Source: Actinomadura harenae
GTDB taxonomy: Bacteria > Actinomycetota > Actinomycetes > Streptosporangiales > Streptosporangiaceae
Direction: 5' to 3'
NCBI RefSeq assembly: GCF_003696215.1
Contig: NZ_RFFG01000022.1
Coordinates: 41,700 to 105,699, forward strand
DNA: 64,000 nt
The notes below the pieces were generated by a model. That model was not told where the DNA came from. It did no database searches and worked only from the letters and a program-made list of their open reading frames with translations. Position numbers and translations under genes: made by a program. Every line of letters begins with the position of its first letter. Position 1 is the first letter of the stretch. Below, in pieces: positions 16,391-25,770 of this stretch.

Positions 16391-19198
16391 TCAGGGCTTG
16401 CGGGGGCTCTTGGGGGTGCGGTGCTGGTCGGGGGTGAGGCGCCGGCGGGTGGTGTCGGCCTGGGAGCGGACGTCGGCCAGGACGTGCGGAGGGACGTGCT
16501 GGGCGCGGAAGTAGTCGACCATGCGGGTGAGCGTCCGGTCGGCCAGGTCCAGGTCGCCGGCCTTGGCCTGGACGCGGGCCAGGCGGCGCATGGTGGAGTT
16601 GAGGGCGAGGTTGTTCAGGCCGGCCGGGCCGGTGGACGCCTCGATCGCGGCGGACAGCTGGTCGGTGGCGTTCTTGGTGTCGGGCCGGCGGACGCGGATG
16701 CGGCCCTCGGAGATGCTCTGGTAGTGGCGTCCGGCGTTGGCGCCCTGGGCGAGGTGGGAGTAGACGGCCAGGGGGTGGTCGGGGAACCGGCTGGACAGTT
16801 CGGTCAGGGCGTCGTTGCCCGAGCGCAGGGTGGGGGAGTCGGAGCCGAGCAGCGACATGAGGAGACCGGCCTGCTCGCCCATGAGCAGTTCGCCGGCGTC
16901 CTGGTCGGCGGGGGTGAGCGGCAGGCGGACGCGGACCTCCAGGGTGTTGGAGGCGACCTTCGAGCCGTCCGGCGCGGTGTAGAGGGCCCGGACCCGGTAG
17001 AGGCCGGGGTCGGTGAAGTACTGGCCGTCCGCGCCGGAGCCCAGGTAGGCCGAGCCGTACAGGGCGGGACGGTCGGTGGTCAGGGTGGTCAGCACAACCT
17101 GGTTGTGTCCGCCGCAGGCACCGGTCAGCGGGCGGAACACGCGGGTGGTCCCGGACGGCCCGACGATGGCGATCTTCAGGTTCGCGCTGGTCGGCGACAG
17201 GTCGGGATGGACCTGGACGTCGCGTCCGGTGCGGGTGAGCTTGACCTCGACGGCCACGGGTTCCCCGTACAGGAACGGCCGTGCGGACAGGGTGAGGGAG
17301 AGCCCGGACCGGTCGATGAGGGGTTCGCTCATCGTGGCCAGGGTGCTGTCGCCGTAGTCCTTGGCGGTGGAGCCGGAGAAGAAGTCGGCGCCGCCGGGGA
17401 CGACGTCGTTGTAGAAGCCGTGGCGCAGGTGGACCAGTTCGTTGGCGGTGAAGCCGAACCGGAACCGTGCCCAGAAGGCGGCCGATCCCTGGACGGTGTC
17501 GCTGAACTGGTACAGGTGGGAGTAGTTCATCCAGGACAGGTCGCCGTACCCGTTGCGGGGGCCGAGCGGGTCGCCGACCCTGGCCTTGTCCCAGGAGTGC
17601 GCGAGGTTGAGCGCGTGGCCGAGTTCGTGAACCCAGGTGTGCGGCTCCTCCCGGGTGCCGGGCTCGCCACCGGAGACCTGACTGTCGTAGAAGACGGCCA
17701 TCCCCTGGCGGTTGCGGCCGGTCGAGTCGAACATGACGCCCACGGCGCTGCCGGGCCCTTGTTTCGACGGGTCGAAGTAGGTGCTGGCCACGAACGCCCA
17801 GAGCTTCCACTGCGGGGTGTCGGCGTAGCCGGCGAAGTGCGCGACCATCGCGGCGTGGAGTTCCGAATCCGACCACAGCAGGTCGGAGCCCGCCTCACTG
17901 GCGTCCACCTGGACGGGCGTGGCCGCGGCGGCGGACATCTCGATGCCGGCGTCGGCGTAGGCCGAGGCGACCGACACGATCCGGTTGCGGTACCCGGGAG
18001 GGACGGGGGCGGTCGTGGTGTCGTAGGACGAGAAGATCTGCTTCCCGGCCACGGCGTCGGTCTCCAGTTCGATCGTCCGGAAGTAGGGCGACTGGAACGC
18101 GAGGCCGCTGGAGTAGGAGCCGCCTGAGCTGTAGGGCATCTCCACGCGCGCGGTGGGCGCGTCCGCGCCCGCGGCCGTGCGCGGGACGACGACCTTGACA
18201 CTTGTGGCCGGGGACGCGCTGGTCCAGGTGGGCGTGCAGGTGGCCACCAGCTCGGTGGCCGAGGCGGTGACGGACGCCTTGCCTCTGAAGGACGAGGCGT
18301 AGCTCTGCGTCCCGCCGTTGATCGTGAAGACGTCGCCGCTCAGGGTGTACGTGGGGGCGTTGCCGTCCAGGTCGACGCGCACGACGAACGAGTACGTGGG
18401 GGTGTTGACCGCCCAGCGGCCGCTGACCGGCCGGTACTGCGTGGTGAACGGAGCGGGCAGCGGGCCCAGCTGAGGCATGAGCGTGGTCAGCGCTCCGACC
18501 CTCTCCGGCCCGGTGTTCCAGTTGAACACGCAGCCGTTCGCCCCCTTGACCAGCAGGCTCCGTTTCTCGAACGCCCTGGAGGTCGGCAGCATCAGCACGT
18601 GGTCGAAGTCCGAGCTCCACTCCGGCGCCAGCATCGCCCAGCCCGGTGTCGGCTGCGCGCCCTCGAGGATCGTGCAGTCGCGGGTGCACCCGTTCACCCA
18701 GTCGAGAGTGGCGACGCGGTCGCCCTTGAACACGTAGGTCTGCCACGCCGAGCCTTCCTGGCAGGTGTCCATGAGCAGCGCGTCGACCTGGTCGAGGTAG
18801 TACTGCGGCAGCATCGCACCCCAGGTGGGGCCGCCTCGGGCCAGGTCCGTCACCGGCCCCTCACTGAACTTCCCGGCACCCTGCTGGTACCAGTACGCCC
18901 GGTTCTCCTTGAACAGCAGCATCTGCGCCCAGCCGGTGCCCGGCAGGCTCGGCAGCATCAGCGCTCCCTCGCAGGCGCTGCGGTACGGCTCGGGGAGCGG
19001 CTGCCGGCCGAATCCCACCCAGGTGTCCCCGTTGATCGGTCCGTTGTAGCGCAGCCCGCCCCCGTTCGCGTATCCGGTCGAGTCGGCCATCGCGAGCTGG
19101 TCGCCGCGAATGAACATCGCTCCCCACCAGTTGGGCACATCGATCGGGTACGCCATGGCCGCGCTGAACCCCGTGTTCTTGATCCGCATGAATCCCAT
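16391..19198 (-). CDS. Large putative zinc metalloprotease with hemopexin-like N-terminal repeats
   Basis: A 935-residue protein. The zinc motif HELGHALNLAH (HExxHxxxxxH, near residues 530-540) has the three histidines and catalytic Glu of metzincin-type proteases, with Asn where the usual Gly stands. The first ~230 residues repeat aromatic blades (NGDTWVGF, RAYWYQQGAGKFSEGP, QTYVFKGDRVATLDW), suggestive of a hemopexin-like propeller; a beta-rich domain (SVTLTLSARPFLYGEPVAVEVKL) and a C-terminal helical region follow the catalytic part. No signal peptide is visible at MGFMRIKNTGFS, although the domains look extracellular. ATG 19198 has GGGAGGGG upstream and is the best start. It is transcribed alone. 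Confidence 0.75.
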   Translation of the reverse strand: MGFMRIKNTGFSAAMAYPIDVPNWWGAMFIRGDQLAMADSTGYANGGGLRYNGPINGDTWVGFGRQPLPEPYRSACEGALMLPSLPGTGWAQMLLFKENRAYWYQQGAGKFSEGPVTDLARGGPTWGAMLPQYYLDQVDALLMDTCQEGSAWQTYVFKGDRVATLDWVNGCTRDCTILEGAQPTPGWAMLAPEWSSDFDHVLMLPTSRAFEKRSLLVKGANGCVFNWNTGPERVGALTTLMPQLGPLPAPFTTQYRPVSGRWAVNTPTYSFVVRVDLDGNAPTYTLSGDVFTINGGTQSYASSFRGKASVTASATELVATCTPTWTSASPATSVKVVVPRTAAGADAPTARVEMPYSSGGSYSSGLAFQSPYFRTIELETDAVAGKQIFSSYDTTTAPVPPGYRNRIVSVASAYADAGIEMSAAAATPVQVDASEAGSDLLWSDSELHAAMVAHFAGYADTPQWKLWAFVASTYFDPSKQGPGSAVGVMFDSTGRNRQGMAVFYDSQVSGGEPGTREEPHTWVHELGHALNLAHSWDKARVGDPLGPRNGYGDLSWMNYSHLYQFSDTVQGSAAFWARFRFGFTANELVHLRHGFYNDVVPGGADFFSGSTAKDYGDSTLATMSEPLIDRSGLSLTLSARPFLYGEPVAVEVKLTRTGRDVQVHPDLSPTSANLKIAIVGPSGTTRVFRPLTGACGGHNQVVLTTLTTDRPALYGSAYLGSGADGQYFTDPGLYRVRALYTAPDGSKVASNTLEVRVRLPLTPADQDAGELLMGEQAGLLMSLLGSDSPTLRSGNDALTELSSRFPDHPLAVYSHLAQGANAGRHYQSISEGRIRVRRPDTKNATDQLSAAIEASTGPAGLNNLALNSTMRRLARVQAKAGDLDLADRTLTRMVDYFRAQHVPPHVLADVRSQADTTRRRLTPDQHRTPKSPRKP

Positions 19199-19695
19199 GC
19201 CGACCAGCCCCTCCCGGGCGTTCCGGCCCCCGTCGGGCCGGATGTGAACGCACTCTCCTCCCGCCTAACCGAGCCGTTCAACGCCCGCCCGTTCCCGCTA
19301 CACCGGCGAATCGGAATCAGAAGCCCCGAAAGACCCCTGCCCTCGGACGCGGGAACGGTCGGCGGGTGCCTCACACCGACGATCCCGGCTGGGCTCCATC
19401 GCGCCGCGCACCATTCCCTCGTGCCACGGCACCGACAGACCTCGGCCGTAGCGCGGTCGCCCGCCTCGGCTCCGGCGGCGGTCGGCCCGCCGAAACACCG
19501 ACCTTGCTGCACAGCGTGCTCTCAAGTGCGCCTCGGATGGGTCACGTGGGAAGCAGGTCGCCTTCTGGGGCGCGTGCATTTCGCCGGCGAAGCACCGGCC
19601 CCAGGCCGGGACTGGCCATGCGTCCGTAGGGCGTTCCCAACTGTGGCCGATCGGACGGGCCTGACCGTTGCGACGGTCGCCGCAGGCGAACCACG
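19199..19695. other. Intergenic region, no gene recognised
   Basis: About 500 bp upstream of the metalloprotease gene and downstream of the BNR-repeat gene. Open frames here show no domain, ribosome site or codon bias that I trust. It must hold the promoter of the minus-strand metalloprotease gene, but I cannot single out -35/-10 boxes. Confidence 0.4.
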
Positions 19696-19730
19696 TGAGC
19701 GGGGAGGCGCGCGTGGCGCCTCCCCGCTCA
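19696..19730 (-). terminator. Strong hairpin terminator after the BNR-repeat gene
   Basis: Perfect 15-bp stem, TGAGCGGGGAGGCGC with its complement GCGCCTCCCCGCTCA, and a 5-nt GCGTG loop. It begins 9 bp past the stop of the minus-strand gene ending at 19739. No U-tract follows, as is common in high-GC actinobacteria. Confidence 0.75.
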
Positions 19731-19738
19731 TCCCCTCG

Positions 19739-21190
19739 TCAGCGGCGGGTCGTGACCGGGTTCTGCGGCTGGTGGTCACCGGTCACCAGCGGGGTGACGT
19801 CGGCGCTGCGCGCGCCGCCCGTGAGGGCCAGGCCGCCGGTCGGGACGTACATGCCCTCGTCGAAGGTGCTGCCGGTCGGGGTGTTCGCGACGGCGATGAC
19901 CGGCCAGGCGCGTCCGCCCAGGATGGAGGTGGAGATGTAGTCGCCGACCATCACACCCTGGCTGGTGTTGGCGAGCGAGGACAGCGCCATCGGCCCGGCG
20001 AGCTGGGTCGGCGCGCTCCAGGACGAGCCGCCGTTGACCGAGGAGGTGTAGCCGACGGTCAGCTGGCAGGTGGAGGCCGTGCAGCTCGCCGACGGGTACC
20101 GGTAGTAGGTCACCGCGAGGTCGGCGGACGCGCCGGACGTCGTGGCGTCCACGCCGATGCCGGGGATGAAGTGGTCGCCGCCGTCGCTGGTCACACGTGT
20201 GACGGCGCCCCAGGTGGTCTCGCTCGTGGACTTGCTCATCACGATGTCGTTGCCGGCGCAGTTCGACTGGAAGCGGCAGTCCTGCCAGACCGCGTAGGCC
20301 GTCCCGGCGGAGTCGATCTCGGCGGACGGCAGCGGGCTGGTGCGCAGGTTCCCGGCGACGGTGTGGGATCGGATGCTGGAGATCTGCACCGAGGAGCTCC
20401 AGGTGCCCCCGCCGTTGGTGGAGCGGAAGGACCGGATCTGGCCGTTGTTGCTCTGGTAGGGGACCAGGACGGTCCCGTTGGGCCGCACGACCGGCTGGCC
20501 GCCGAGGCCGGTGGAGCCGGTGGTGCCGTCCGTCCAGGTCAGGCCGCCGTCGGAGGACGTCGACATGTGGATGCGGTTGCTCGCGCCGTTGTCGTCGTAC
20601 TCGGTGTAGCAGTGCCCGTAGGACGGGCTGGACGCGCCGTTGTCGCAGACGATCCAGTTCTTGTCCAGGCTGGCCGAGCCTGTCGCGTTGGCCGTGACGA
20701 CCGGGTCGGCCCAGGTGTGCCCGCCGTTGGTGGAGCGGCTCGTGACGACGGCCTGGCCGACGACCCCGCTGGTGTCGGTCAGCGCCAGCACGGAGATCAT
20801 CCACACGCCGTGCCGGGCGTCGTAGGCGACGGCGGCGTCGCTGACCCGGTCGTAGGGGCCGCCGCCCTGGAACTTGGTGACGCCGGGCAGGCAGCCGTTC
20901 GTCCAGGTGGCGCCGCTGTCGGACGAGGTGGAGAAGCAGATGTCGGACGAGCCCCCGTCGAAGAACCGCCCGGTCTGGAAGGCCGACACGATCGTGCCGC
21001 CGTAGGCGAACGTGTCGGGCTCGACCTGGGTGCGGTGCTGGCTGGTGGAGTTCGTGAACGGATCGGCGCTGACCTGGGTCAGGGCCACGTTGGCCAGCGC
21101 CGGCCCGCCGCCCAGCAGGAGCGCGGCGGCGCCCGTGAGCGCGGTGAGGGGCAGGGGAAGGAGACGGTGCAGGGCGAGACGCAGGGGCAT
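19739..21190 (-). CDS. Secreted BNR/Asp-box repeat (sialidase-like fold) protein
   Basis: Exported 483-aa protein. ATG 21190 has GGGAGA upstream and opens a signal peptide (MPLRLALHRLLPLPL, hydrophobic core, cleavage after GPALA). At least five Asp-box-type motifs are visible (SSDSGATW, STNGGHTW, SSDGGLTW, STNGGGTW, SVNGGSSW), typical of six-bladed propellers of sialidases and other glycan-active or binding proteins. The sialidase active-site arginine triad cannot be confirmed by eye, so catalytic activity is open. Several Cys pairs fit disulfides outside the cell. It is single-gene, ended by the hairpin at 19696-19730. Confidence 0.82.
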   Translation of the reverse strand: MPLRLALHRLLPLPLTALTGAAALLLGGGPALANVALTQVSADPFTNSTSQHRTQVEPDTFAYGGTIVSAFQTGRFFDGGSSDICFSTSSDSGATWTNGCLPGVTKFQGGGPYDRVSDAAVAYDARHGVWMISVLALTDTSGVVGQAVVTSRSTNGGHTWADPVVTANATGSASLDKNWIVCDNGASSPSYGHCYTEYDDNGASNRIHMSTSSDGGLTWTDGTTGSTGLGGQPVVRPNGTVLVPYQSNNGQIRSFRSTNGGGTWSSSVQISSIRSHTVAGNLRTSPLPSAEIDSAGTAYAVWQDCRFQSNCAGNDIVMSKSTSETTWGAVTRVTSDGGDHFIPGIGVDATTSGASADLAVTYYRYPSASCTASTCQLTVGYTSSVNGGSSWSAPTQLAGPMALSSLANTSQGVMVGDYISTSILGGRAWPVIAVANTPTGSTFDEGMYVPTGGLALTGGARSADVTPLVTGDHQPQNPVTTRR

Positions 21191-21533
21191 GAGAATCTCC
21201 CGTGACAGGACGAAGCAGGCCAAAACTCCATCAAGTACGCGAGAGTCGTCAATGAGGAGCGATTGTCCGATTGCGGTCCGTTGCGTCCCGCGCGAAAGAG
21301 GACGACGCTGGTGGCGGACCGCATCCACCGAGAGCGGCGCTCCTCAGGGCGTCGCGAACAACGCCGCCAAGAGCCTCAGGCGGGTTCCAGGGGCGGAGCG
21401 CAGCCATGGTGAGGCTCACGAACTGAACGGTGACCTGGCCTGAGGTGTCGGGGGCCGCGGTGAGCGCGCGCAGGCAGGACGTCGCGAGGTGGCCGGGGTC
21501 ATGTCGTCGCGGACCTCGTCCGCGCGGGCGGCA
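21191..21533. other. Intergenic region upstream of the BNR-repeat gene
   Basis: About 340 bp between the start of the minus-strand BNR gene and the end of the minus-strand MmyB-like regulator. It must contain the promoter of the BNR gene. I see no coding sequence, and no repeat longer than chance. Confidence 0.35.
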
Positions 21534-22367
21534 TCATCGGGCGTACAGCCGGTCCAGGGCCGCCTGGCTCTCATCGTCGGCGGCGCGGTAGATCACCAAC
21601 AGCCGGTCCGGGTCTTGGAGCGGTGTCAGCGTTTCGAAATGGACGGCGATCACACCGGCGTCAGGGTGCCGCATCATCTTGCGTCCGCGGCCGTTGACCT
21701 TGACCTCTCGCTCGGCCCACAACCGCGCGAACTCCTCGTCATGAGTGAGGCATTCGGTGATGAGGTCGCTCAGCGCCTGGTCCTGCGGATGCGCGGCCCA
21801 CGCGGTGCGCAGGTGGGCGATCCCCTCGCGCGCGACACGTTCGCGGTCGAGGTAGAGCTCCCGTGTCCGCGGATGCATCAGGCACAACCACATCGCGTTG
21901 CGCCTCCGCGGCGGCAGGGTGCCGAAGTCCAGGAGCAGCTTCGCCATCTCGCCGTTCCAGGCCAGGATGTCGTAGCGGTGATTCATCAGCATCGCGGGCA
22001 GTGGCGACAGGTCGGTGACCAGCCGGGCCAGCGGCGGCTCCGCGGTGTCGGCGGGCCTGCCGGCATCGCGGGGACGCTGCCGGGCCAGGTCGAACAGGTA
22101 GGCGCGTTCGTCGGGGGTCAGGCGCAGCGCCCGGGCGAGCGCGTCCACCACGTCCGCCGACGGCCGCAGTCCGCGGGCCTGTTCCAGTCGCACGATGTAG
22201 TCGGTGCTGACCCCGGCCAGTTCGGCGACCTCCTCGCGGCGTAGTCCCGGGGTCCGCCGGGCCCGCCGACGCGCGGGCAGGCCGAGGTCGTGGGGGTCCA
22301 GGCGTTCGCGACGGGTCCGCAGGAACGCGGCCAGCTCCTGTGTCACGTCCACGGCGCCGGTGATCAT
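21534..22367 (-). CDS. MmyB-like XRE transcriptional regulator
   Basis: About 277 aa. An N-terminal Cro/C1-type helix-turn-helix with the family signature RRTPGLRREEVAELAGVSTDYIVRLEQ is followed by the MmyB-type PAS-like ligand-binding domain (LSPLPAMLMNHRYDILAWN; ERVAREGIAHLRTAW). In this family the C-terminal domain is thought to bind a fatty-acid-like ligand, and the regulator often sits divergent from an oxidoreductase it controls. Here the divergent gene is the aldo/keto reductase at 22484. The start is ambiguous: ATG 22367 or GTG 22346 (VTQELAAFLRTRRE); neither has a clear Shine-Dalgarno. Confidence 0.88.
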   Translation of the reverse strand: MITGAVDVTQELAAFLRTRRERLDPHDLGLPARRRARRTPGLRREEVAELAGVSTDYIVRLEQARGLRPSADVVDALARALRLTPDERAYLFDLARQRPRDAGRPADTAEPPLARLVTDLSPLPAMLMNHRYDILAWNGEMAKLLLDFGTLPPRRRNAMWLCLMHPRTRELYLDRERVAREGIAHLRTAWAAHPQDQALSDLITECLTHDEEFARLWAEREVKVNGRGRKMMRHPDAGVIAVHFETLTPLQDPDRLLVIYRAADDESQAALDRLYAR

Positions 22368-22483
22368 GGTTGATCCAACAGCCGACGTAGGACCGGTGTT
22401 CCCAGGAAACGCTCTCCCTTACCCCCGGCCCGCGGCGGACGCAGGCTGGTCCCCGACGACGATCACGAGCACAGGAGGACACG

Positions 22484-23548
22484 ATGACGCTCACCCTCGA
22501 CACCTACCGGCTGCTGGGCCGCTCCGGGCTGCGGGTCTCGCCGCTGGCGCTGGGCACGGCGACCTTCGGCACCGAGTGGGGCTGGGGAACCGGGCAGGAC
22601 GGCGCGCGCAGGCTGTTCGACGTCTACCTCGAGCACGGCGGCAACTTCATCGACACCGCCGGCACCTACACCGACGGCAGCTCCGAACGCATGCTGGGCG
22701 AGTTCACCCGCGACAACCGCGAACGCCTGGTGCTGGCGACCAAATACACGACGCAGCGCCGCCCGGGTGACCCCAACTCCGGGGGCGCTCACCGCAAGAG
22801 CCTGCTCGCGTCGGTGGAGACCAGCCTGCGGCGGCTGAACACCGACTACATCGACCTGCTCTTCCTGCATGTGTGGGACTTCACGACACCGGTCGAGGAG
22901 ATCCTGCGTGGCATGGACGATCTGGTCCGGCAGGGCAAGGTCCTGTACGTGGCGATGTCCAACGCTCCGGCTTGGGAGATCTCGCGCATGCAGGCGATCG
23001 CCGACCTGCGCGGCTGGTCCCCGCTGGTCGCGCTGCAGGTCGAGTACAGCCTCATCAACCGGGACGCGGAACGCGATCTGATCCCGATGGCACGGACGAT
23101 GGGCCTGGGGGTGACGCCGTACTCACCGCTGGGCGGTGGCGTGCTGTCCGGCAAGTACAGCCGCGCCGACCTCACCGCGACGGGCGCCGACTCCGGTGAC
23201 AGCAACCGCAAGAGCTTCAACGCCGGTCTGGGCATGGTCACCGAACGCGCCCTCGCCATCGCCGACGTCGTGCAGGAGGTCGCCGCGGAGGTGGGACACA
23301 CGCCCGCCCAGGTCGCCCTGGCCTGGACCCTGCGGAACCCGGGGGTGACCGCACCCGTCATCGGCGCTCGCACCCCCGAGCAGCTGATCGGAAACCTCGG
23401 TGCCCTGGGGGTGGACCTCGCCCCCGACCAACTGGCCCGCCTCGACAAGGTCAGCGCGATCGACCTCGGCTACCCGCACGACCTGCTCGCCGGCGACCAC
23501 ATCCGCACCGTCACCGCCGGCACCCTGAAGATCGAAACCCGCCGCTGA
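22484..23548 (+). CDS. Aldo/keto reductase (probable target of the divergent MmyB-like regulator)
   Basis: NADPH-dependent (alpha/beta)8 oxidoreductase, 354 aa. Family landmarks: SPLALGTATFG near the N-terminus, NFIDTAGTYTDGSSE with the catalytic Asp and Tyr, LATKYTTQ with the Lys, LLFLHVWD with the active-site His, and the cofactor region VTPYSPLGGGVLSGKYSR. The start ATG has AGGAGG upstream. Length and motifs fit the general aldehyde/ketone reductase group (AKR11/12-like). The 116-bp divergent gap to the MmyB-like gene presumably holds a shared operator. The physiological substrate is unknown. Confidence 0.9.
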   Translation: MTLTLDTYRLLGRSGLRVSPLALGTATFGTEWGWGTGQDGARRLFDVYLEHGGNFIDTAGTYTDGSSERMLGEFTRDNRERLVLATKYTTQRRPGDPNSGGAHRKSLLASVETSLRRLNTDYIDLLFLHVWDFTTPVEEILRGMDDLVRQGKVLYVAMSNAPAWEISRMQAIADLRGWSPLVALQVEYSLINRDAERDLIPMARTMGLGVTPYSPLGGGVLSGKYSRADLTATGADSGDSNRKSFNAGLGMVTERALAIADVVQEVAAEVGHTPAQVALAWTLRNPGVTAPVIGARTPEQLIGNLGALGVDLAPDQLARLDKVSAIDLGYPHDLLAGDHIRTVTAGTLKIETRR

Positions 23549-23679
23549 TACCCGTCGGAACCGTAGAGATTTCCCCAGTCCCCCAGGGCACGCCGGCTCC
23601 GTGTTCTGCAGGGTGGTCCGGATTCGGCCGTTGACCCGGTCGCCGTCCGGGGCGGACGGCCAGGGGCAGATCATGGGGC

Positions 23680-24063
23680 ATGGACATCAACTGCGTGATC
23701 GTGGACGCCGTGGACCCGGAGCGGATGGCGACCTTCTGGAGCGAGCTTCTCGACCGTCCGGTGGTCGGACGCATGGGGCCCTACGTGTGGCTTGAACGCA
23801 GGAACGGCCTGGGCCTGGGATTCCAGCGCACCGATCAGGCCAAGGCCGGCAAGAACCGGCTGCACCTGGACCTGGAGTCGGCGGACCCGGCCGCCGAACA
23901 GGCCAGGATCGAGGCGCTGGGCGGACGGCGCCTGACCGAATACGACCCCGGAGGGTTCCTCGTCATGGCCGACCCCGAGGGGAACGAGTTCTGCGTCATC
24001 CCCAAGGGCTCGTTCGAGGTCGACGACGAAGGACGCGCCGACTACCTGACCGGTGGCCGCTGA
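23680..24063 (+). CDS. VOC (glyoxalase/bleomycin-resistance-like) protein
   Basis: Small 127-aa vicinal-oxygen-chelate fold protein. It shows the two beta-alpha-beta-beta-beta modules: MDINCVIVDAVDPERMATFWSELL and NRLHLDLESADPAAEQARIEALGG, ending in the characteristic FLVMADPEGNEFCVI. Candidate metal ligands are His and Glu of LHLDLE and the C-terminal Glu of GNEFCVI. Members are lyases, dioxygenases or drug-binding proteins; the type cannot be told here. A single gene between two convergent or independent oxidoreductase genes. Confidence 0.85.
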   Translation: MDINCVIVDAVDPERMATFWSELLDRPVVGRMGPYVWLERRNGLGLGFQRTDQAKAGKNRLHLDLESADPAAEQARIEALGGRRLTEYDPGGFLVMADPEGNEFCVIPKGSFEVDDEGRADYLTGGR

Positions 24064-24103
24064 GGAACACGGGCCACCGGCCATGGCGCCGGACGGCCGG
24101 ACC

Positions 24104-25051
24104 TCAGACGGCGGCGTCGAGGTCGGCGCGCACTTCCGGAGGCAGGACGAGTGCGGCGCCCGCCATGGCCTCGTCCAGTTGGCCGATGGTGCTGACACCG
24201 GCGATCGGGGTGACGGGCGGGGCGCCGCCGGTCAGCCAGGCGAGGACGATCTGGTTGCGGGTCACGCCGAGGTCGTCAGCGGCCTTGGCCAGTGCCGCCT
24301 TCCGGCGGGCGGTTCCCGGGTGGTCGTATGCCTCGGGCAGCGGACGGTCGTCGCGGGTGTAGGCGCCGCCCAGCAGCGGGGTGTACGCCCACACGGCCAC
24401 GTCACGCTCGGACTCCACGTAGTCCAGGGTCTCGCCCGTCACCCAGCCGAGGCGGTGGTTGTGGCCGGCGACCGGTGCGCCCGGCCGAGGCGCGAAGTAG
24501 GAGTAACGCAGCTGAAGGGCGGTGTAGCCGAGCCATCCGTTGGCCTCGGCGATGCGGCGGGAACGCTCGACGCGCCACACGGTGTGGTTGGACGCGCCGA
24601 GACGTGCCACGGTCCCGGATTCGGCCAGCTTCGCCAGCGCCCCGACGGTCTCTTCCAGCGGCACGGACCGGTCGTCCATGTGCGTCCAGAGAAGGTCGAT
24701 CCGGTCGATCCCCAGGCGCTCCAGGCTGCCCTCCGCCGCGGACGCGATCGCGGACGCCGACAGGCCCTCGCGGTTGCCCGGCCAGGCGCCGCCGCCGACC
24801 GGCTGGGAGCCCAGCTTGGTGGCGATCTGGACCCGGTCGCGGACGCCCGGACGCTGGGCGAGCCACGCGCCGATCACCCGCTCGCTCTGCCCGCCCTCGG
24901 CCTCCGGGTTCGTCCAGAACGAGTAGCAGTTCGCGGTGTCGATGAGCGTGCCGCCCGCGTCGACGAAGCGGTCCAGGATCGCGAACGAGGTCTGCTCGTC
25001 GGTCTCGCTGCCGAACTTCATCGCGCCGAGAGCGAGGTTCAGATCTGTCAT
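24104..25051 (-). CDS. Aldo/keto reductase
   Basis: AKR of 315 aa. ATG 25051 has AAGGAG upstream. Landmarks: LNLALGAMKFGSETDEQ, GTLIDTANCYSFW (Asp/Tyr of the catalytic tetrad), IATKLGSQ (Lys), DLLWTHMDDRSVPLEETV (His), and VWAYTPLLGGAYTRDDRP in the cofactor region. It is only ~30% like the copy at 22484 by eye, so the two are not a recent duplication. It stands alone and convergent with the VOC gene. Confidence 0.9.
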   Translation of the reverse strand: MTDLNLALGAMKFGSETDEQTSFAILDRFVDAGGTLIDTANCYSFWTNPEAEGGQSERVIGAWLAQRPGVRDRVQIATKLGSQPVGGGAWPGNREGLSASAIASAAEGSLERLGIDRIDLLWTHMDDRSVPLEETVGALAKLAESGTVARLGASNHTVWRVERSRRIAEANGWLGYTALQLRYSYFAPRPGAPVAGHNHRLGWVTGETLDYVESERDVAVWAYTPLLGGAYTRDDRPLPEAYDHPGTARRKAALAKAADDLGVTRNQIVLAWLTGGAPPVTPIAGVSTIGQLDEAMAGAALVLPPEVRADLDAAV

Positions 25052-25198
25052 GGGAGCTCCTTGGTCGAGACGGGCAGAAGTCTGATGCCTGGAGCGCGCT
25101 CCAGGTCAACCACGATGAGCGACGCCTGCGGTCGGCCCGCCTCCTGCGACTACGATGAGTGGTCACATGGATGCGCAACGCAGCGAAAGGCGACTCTG

Positions 25199-25630
25199 AT
25201 GCGGTCGATCCGACTGACCACGGCAGCCCTGGCCCTGACCGCCGGGACGGCGTTCGTCCAGGCCATGCCCACGGCCTCGGCGAGCACCACGTCCGGCTTG
25301 GAGAAGACGTCCGCGACGGCGGTCGTCCGCTCCTGGGACGCGTGTCCGCAGGGGCGGATGTGCGTGTGGCGCCTCCCCAACGGGCACGGCTCGCGAGGCT
25401 CGTTCGCCAAGGTCGCGCGCGACCTCAGCGAACTCGGCGGCGGTCTCAACGACCACGCCATGTCCTTCTGGAACCGCACCGACAAGACTTGGTGCATGTA
25501 CTCCGAGGCCCACTTCGGCGGCGACCGCCACAAGTACCCCCACGAGCCCCTGGCCGGCGCGAAGGGCGACACCGGCCGGTTCGGCTACCGGGTCAGCTCG
25601 CTGCGCCCCGCCTTCTTCGGCCGCTGCTGA
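25199..25630 (+). CDS. Secreted peptidase inhibitor family I36-like protein
   Basis: Exported 143-residue protein. ATG 25199 (AAAGG 8 nt upstream) begins a signal peptide (MRSIRLTTAALALTAGTAFVQAMPTASA). The mature part carries the actinobacterial I36/beta-gamma-crystallin-like pattern: CPQGRMCVW, GSFAKVARDLSELGGGLNDHAMSFWNRT, WCMYSEAHFGGDRHKYPHEP, and a C-terminal Cys. Founding members inhibit extracellular metalloproteases (SMPI), which makes the neighbouring metalloprotease at 16391 a conceivable partner, though nothing in the sequence proves it. Four cysteines fit two disulfides. Confidence 0.82.
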   Translation: MRSIRLTTAALALTAGTAFVQAMPTASASTTSGLEKTSATAVVRSWDACPQGRMCVWRLPNGHGSRGSFAKVARDLSELGGGLNDHAMSFWNRTDKTWCMYSEAHFGGDRHKYPHEPLAGAKGDTGRFGYRVSSLRPAFFGRC

Positions 25631-25770
25631 GACCCCGTGTGAGCCGGGCCCGTCCGCCTCCTGAAGCCGGGCGCCGTACTCCCTCCGGCGCGAAAAACAT
25701 GCCCCAAATCCGCATGAACTGCGGGCCGGAATGGGCGCGGACGCCGCGGGGTAGGCAAGGTCCAGGGGGA

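Noticed and set aside
16421..18127. 568-aa plus-strand frame opposite the metalloprotease
   Set aside because: Gly/Val-rich shadow of the minus-strand gene that has HELGHALNLAH and a terminator.
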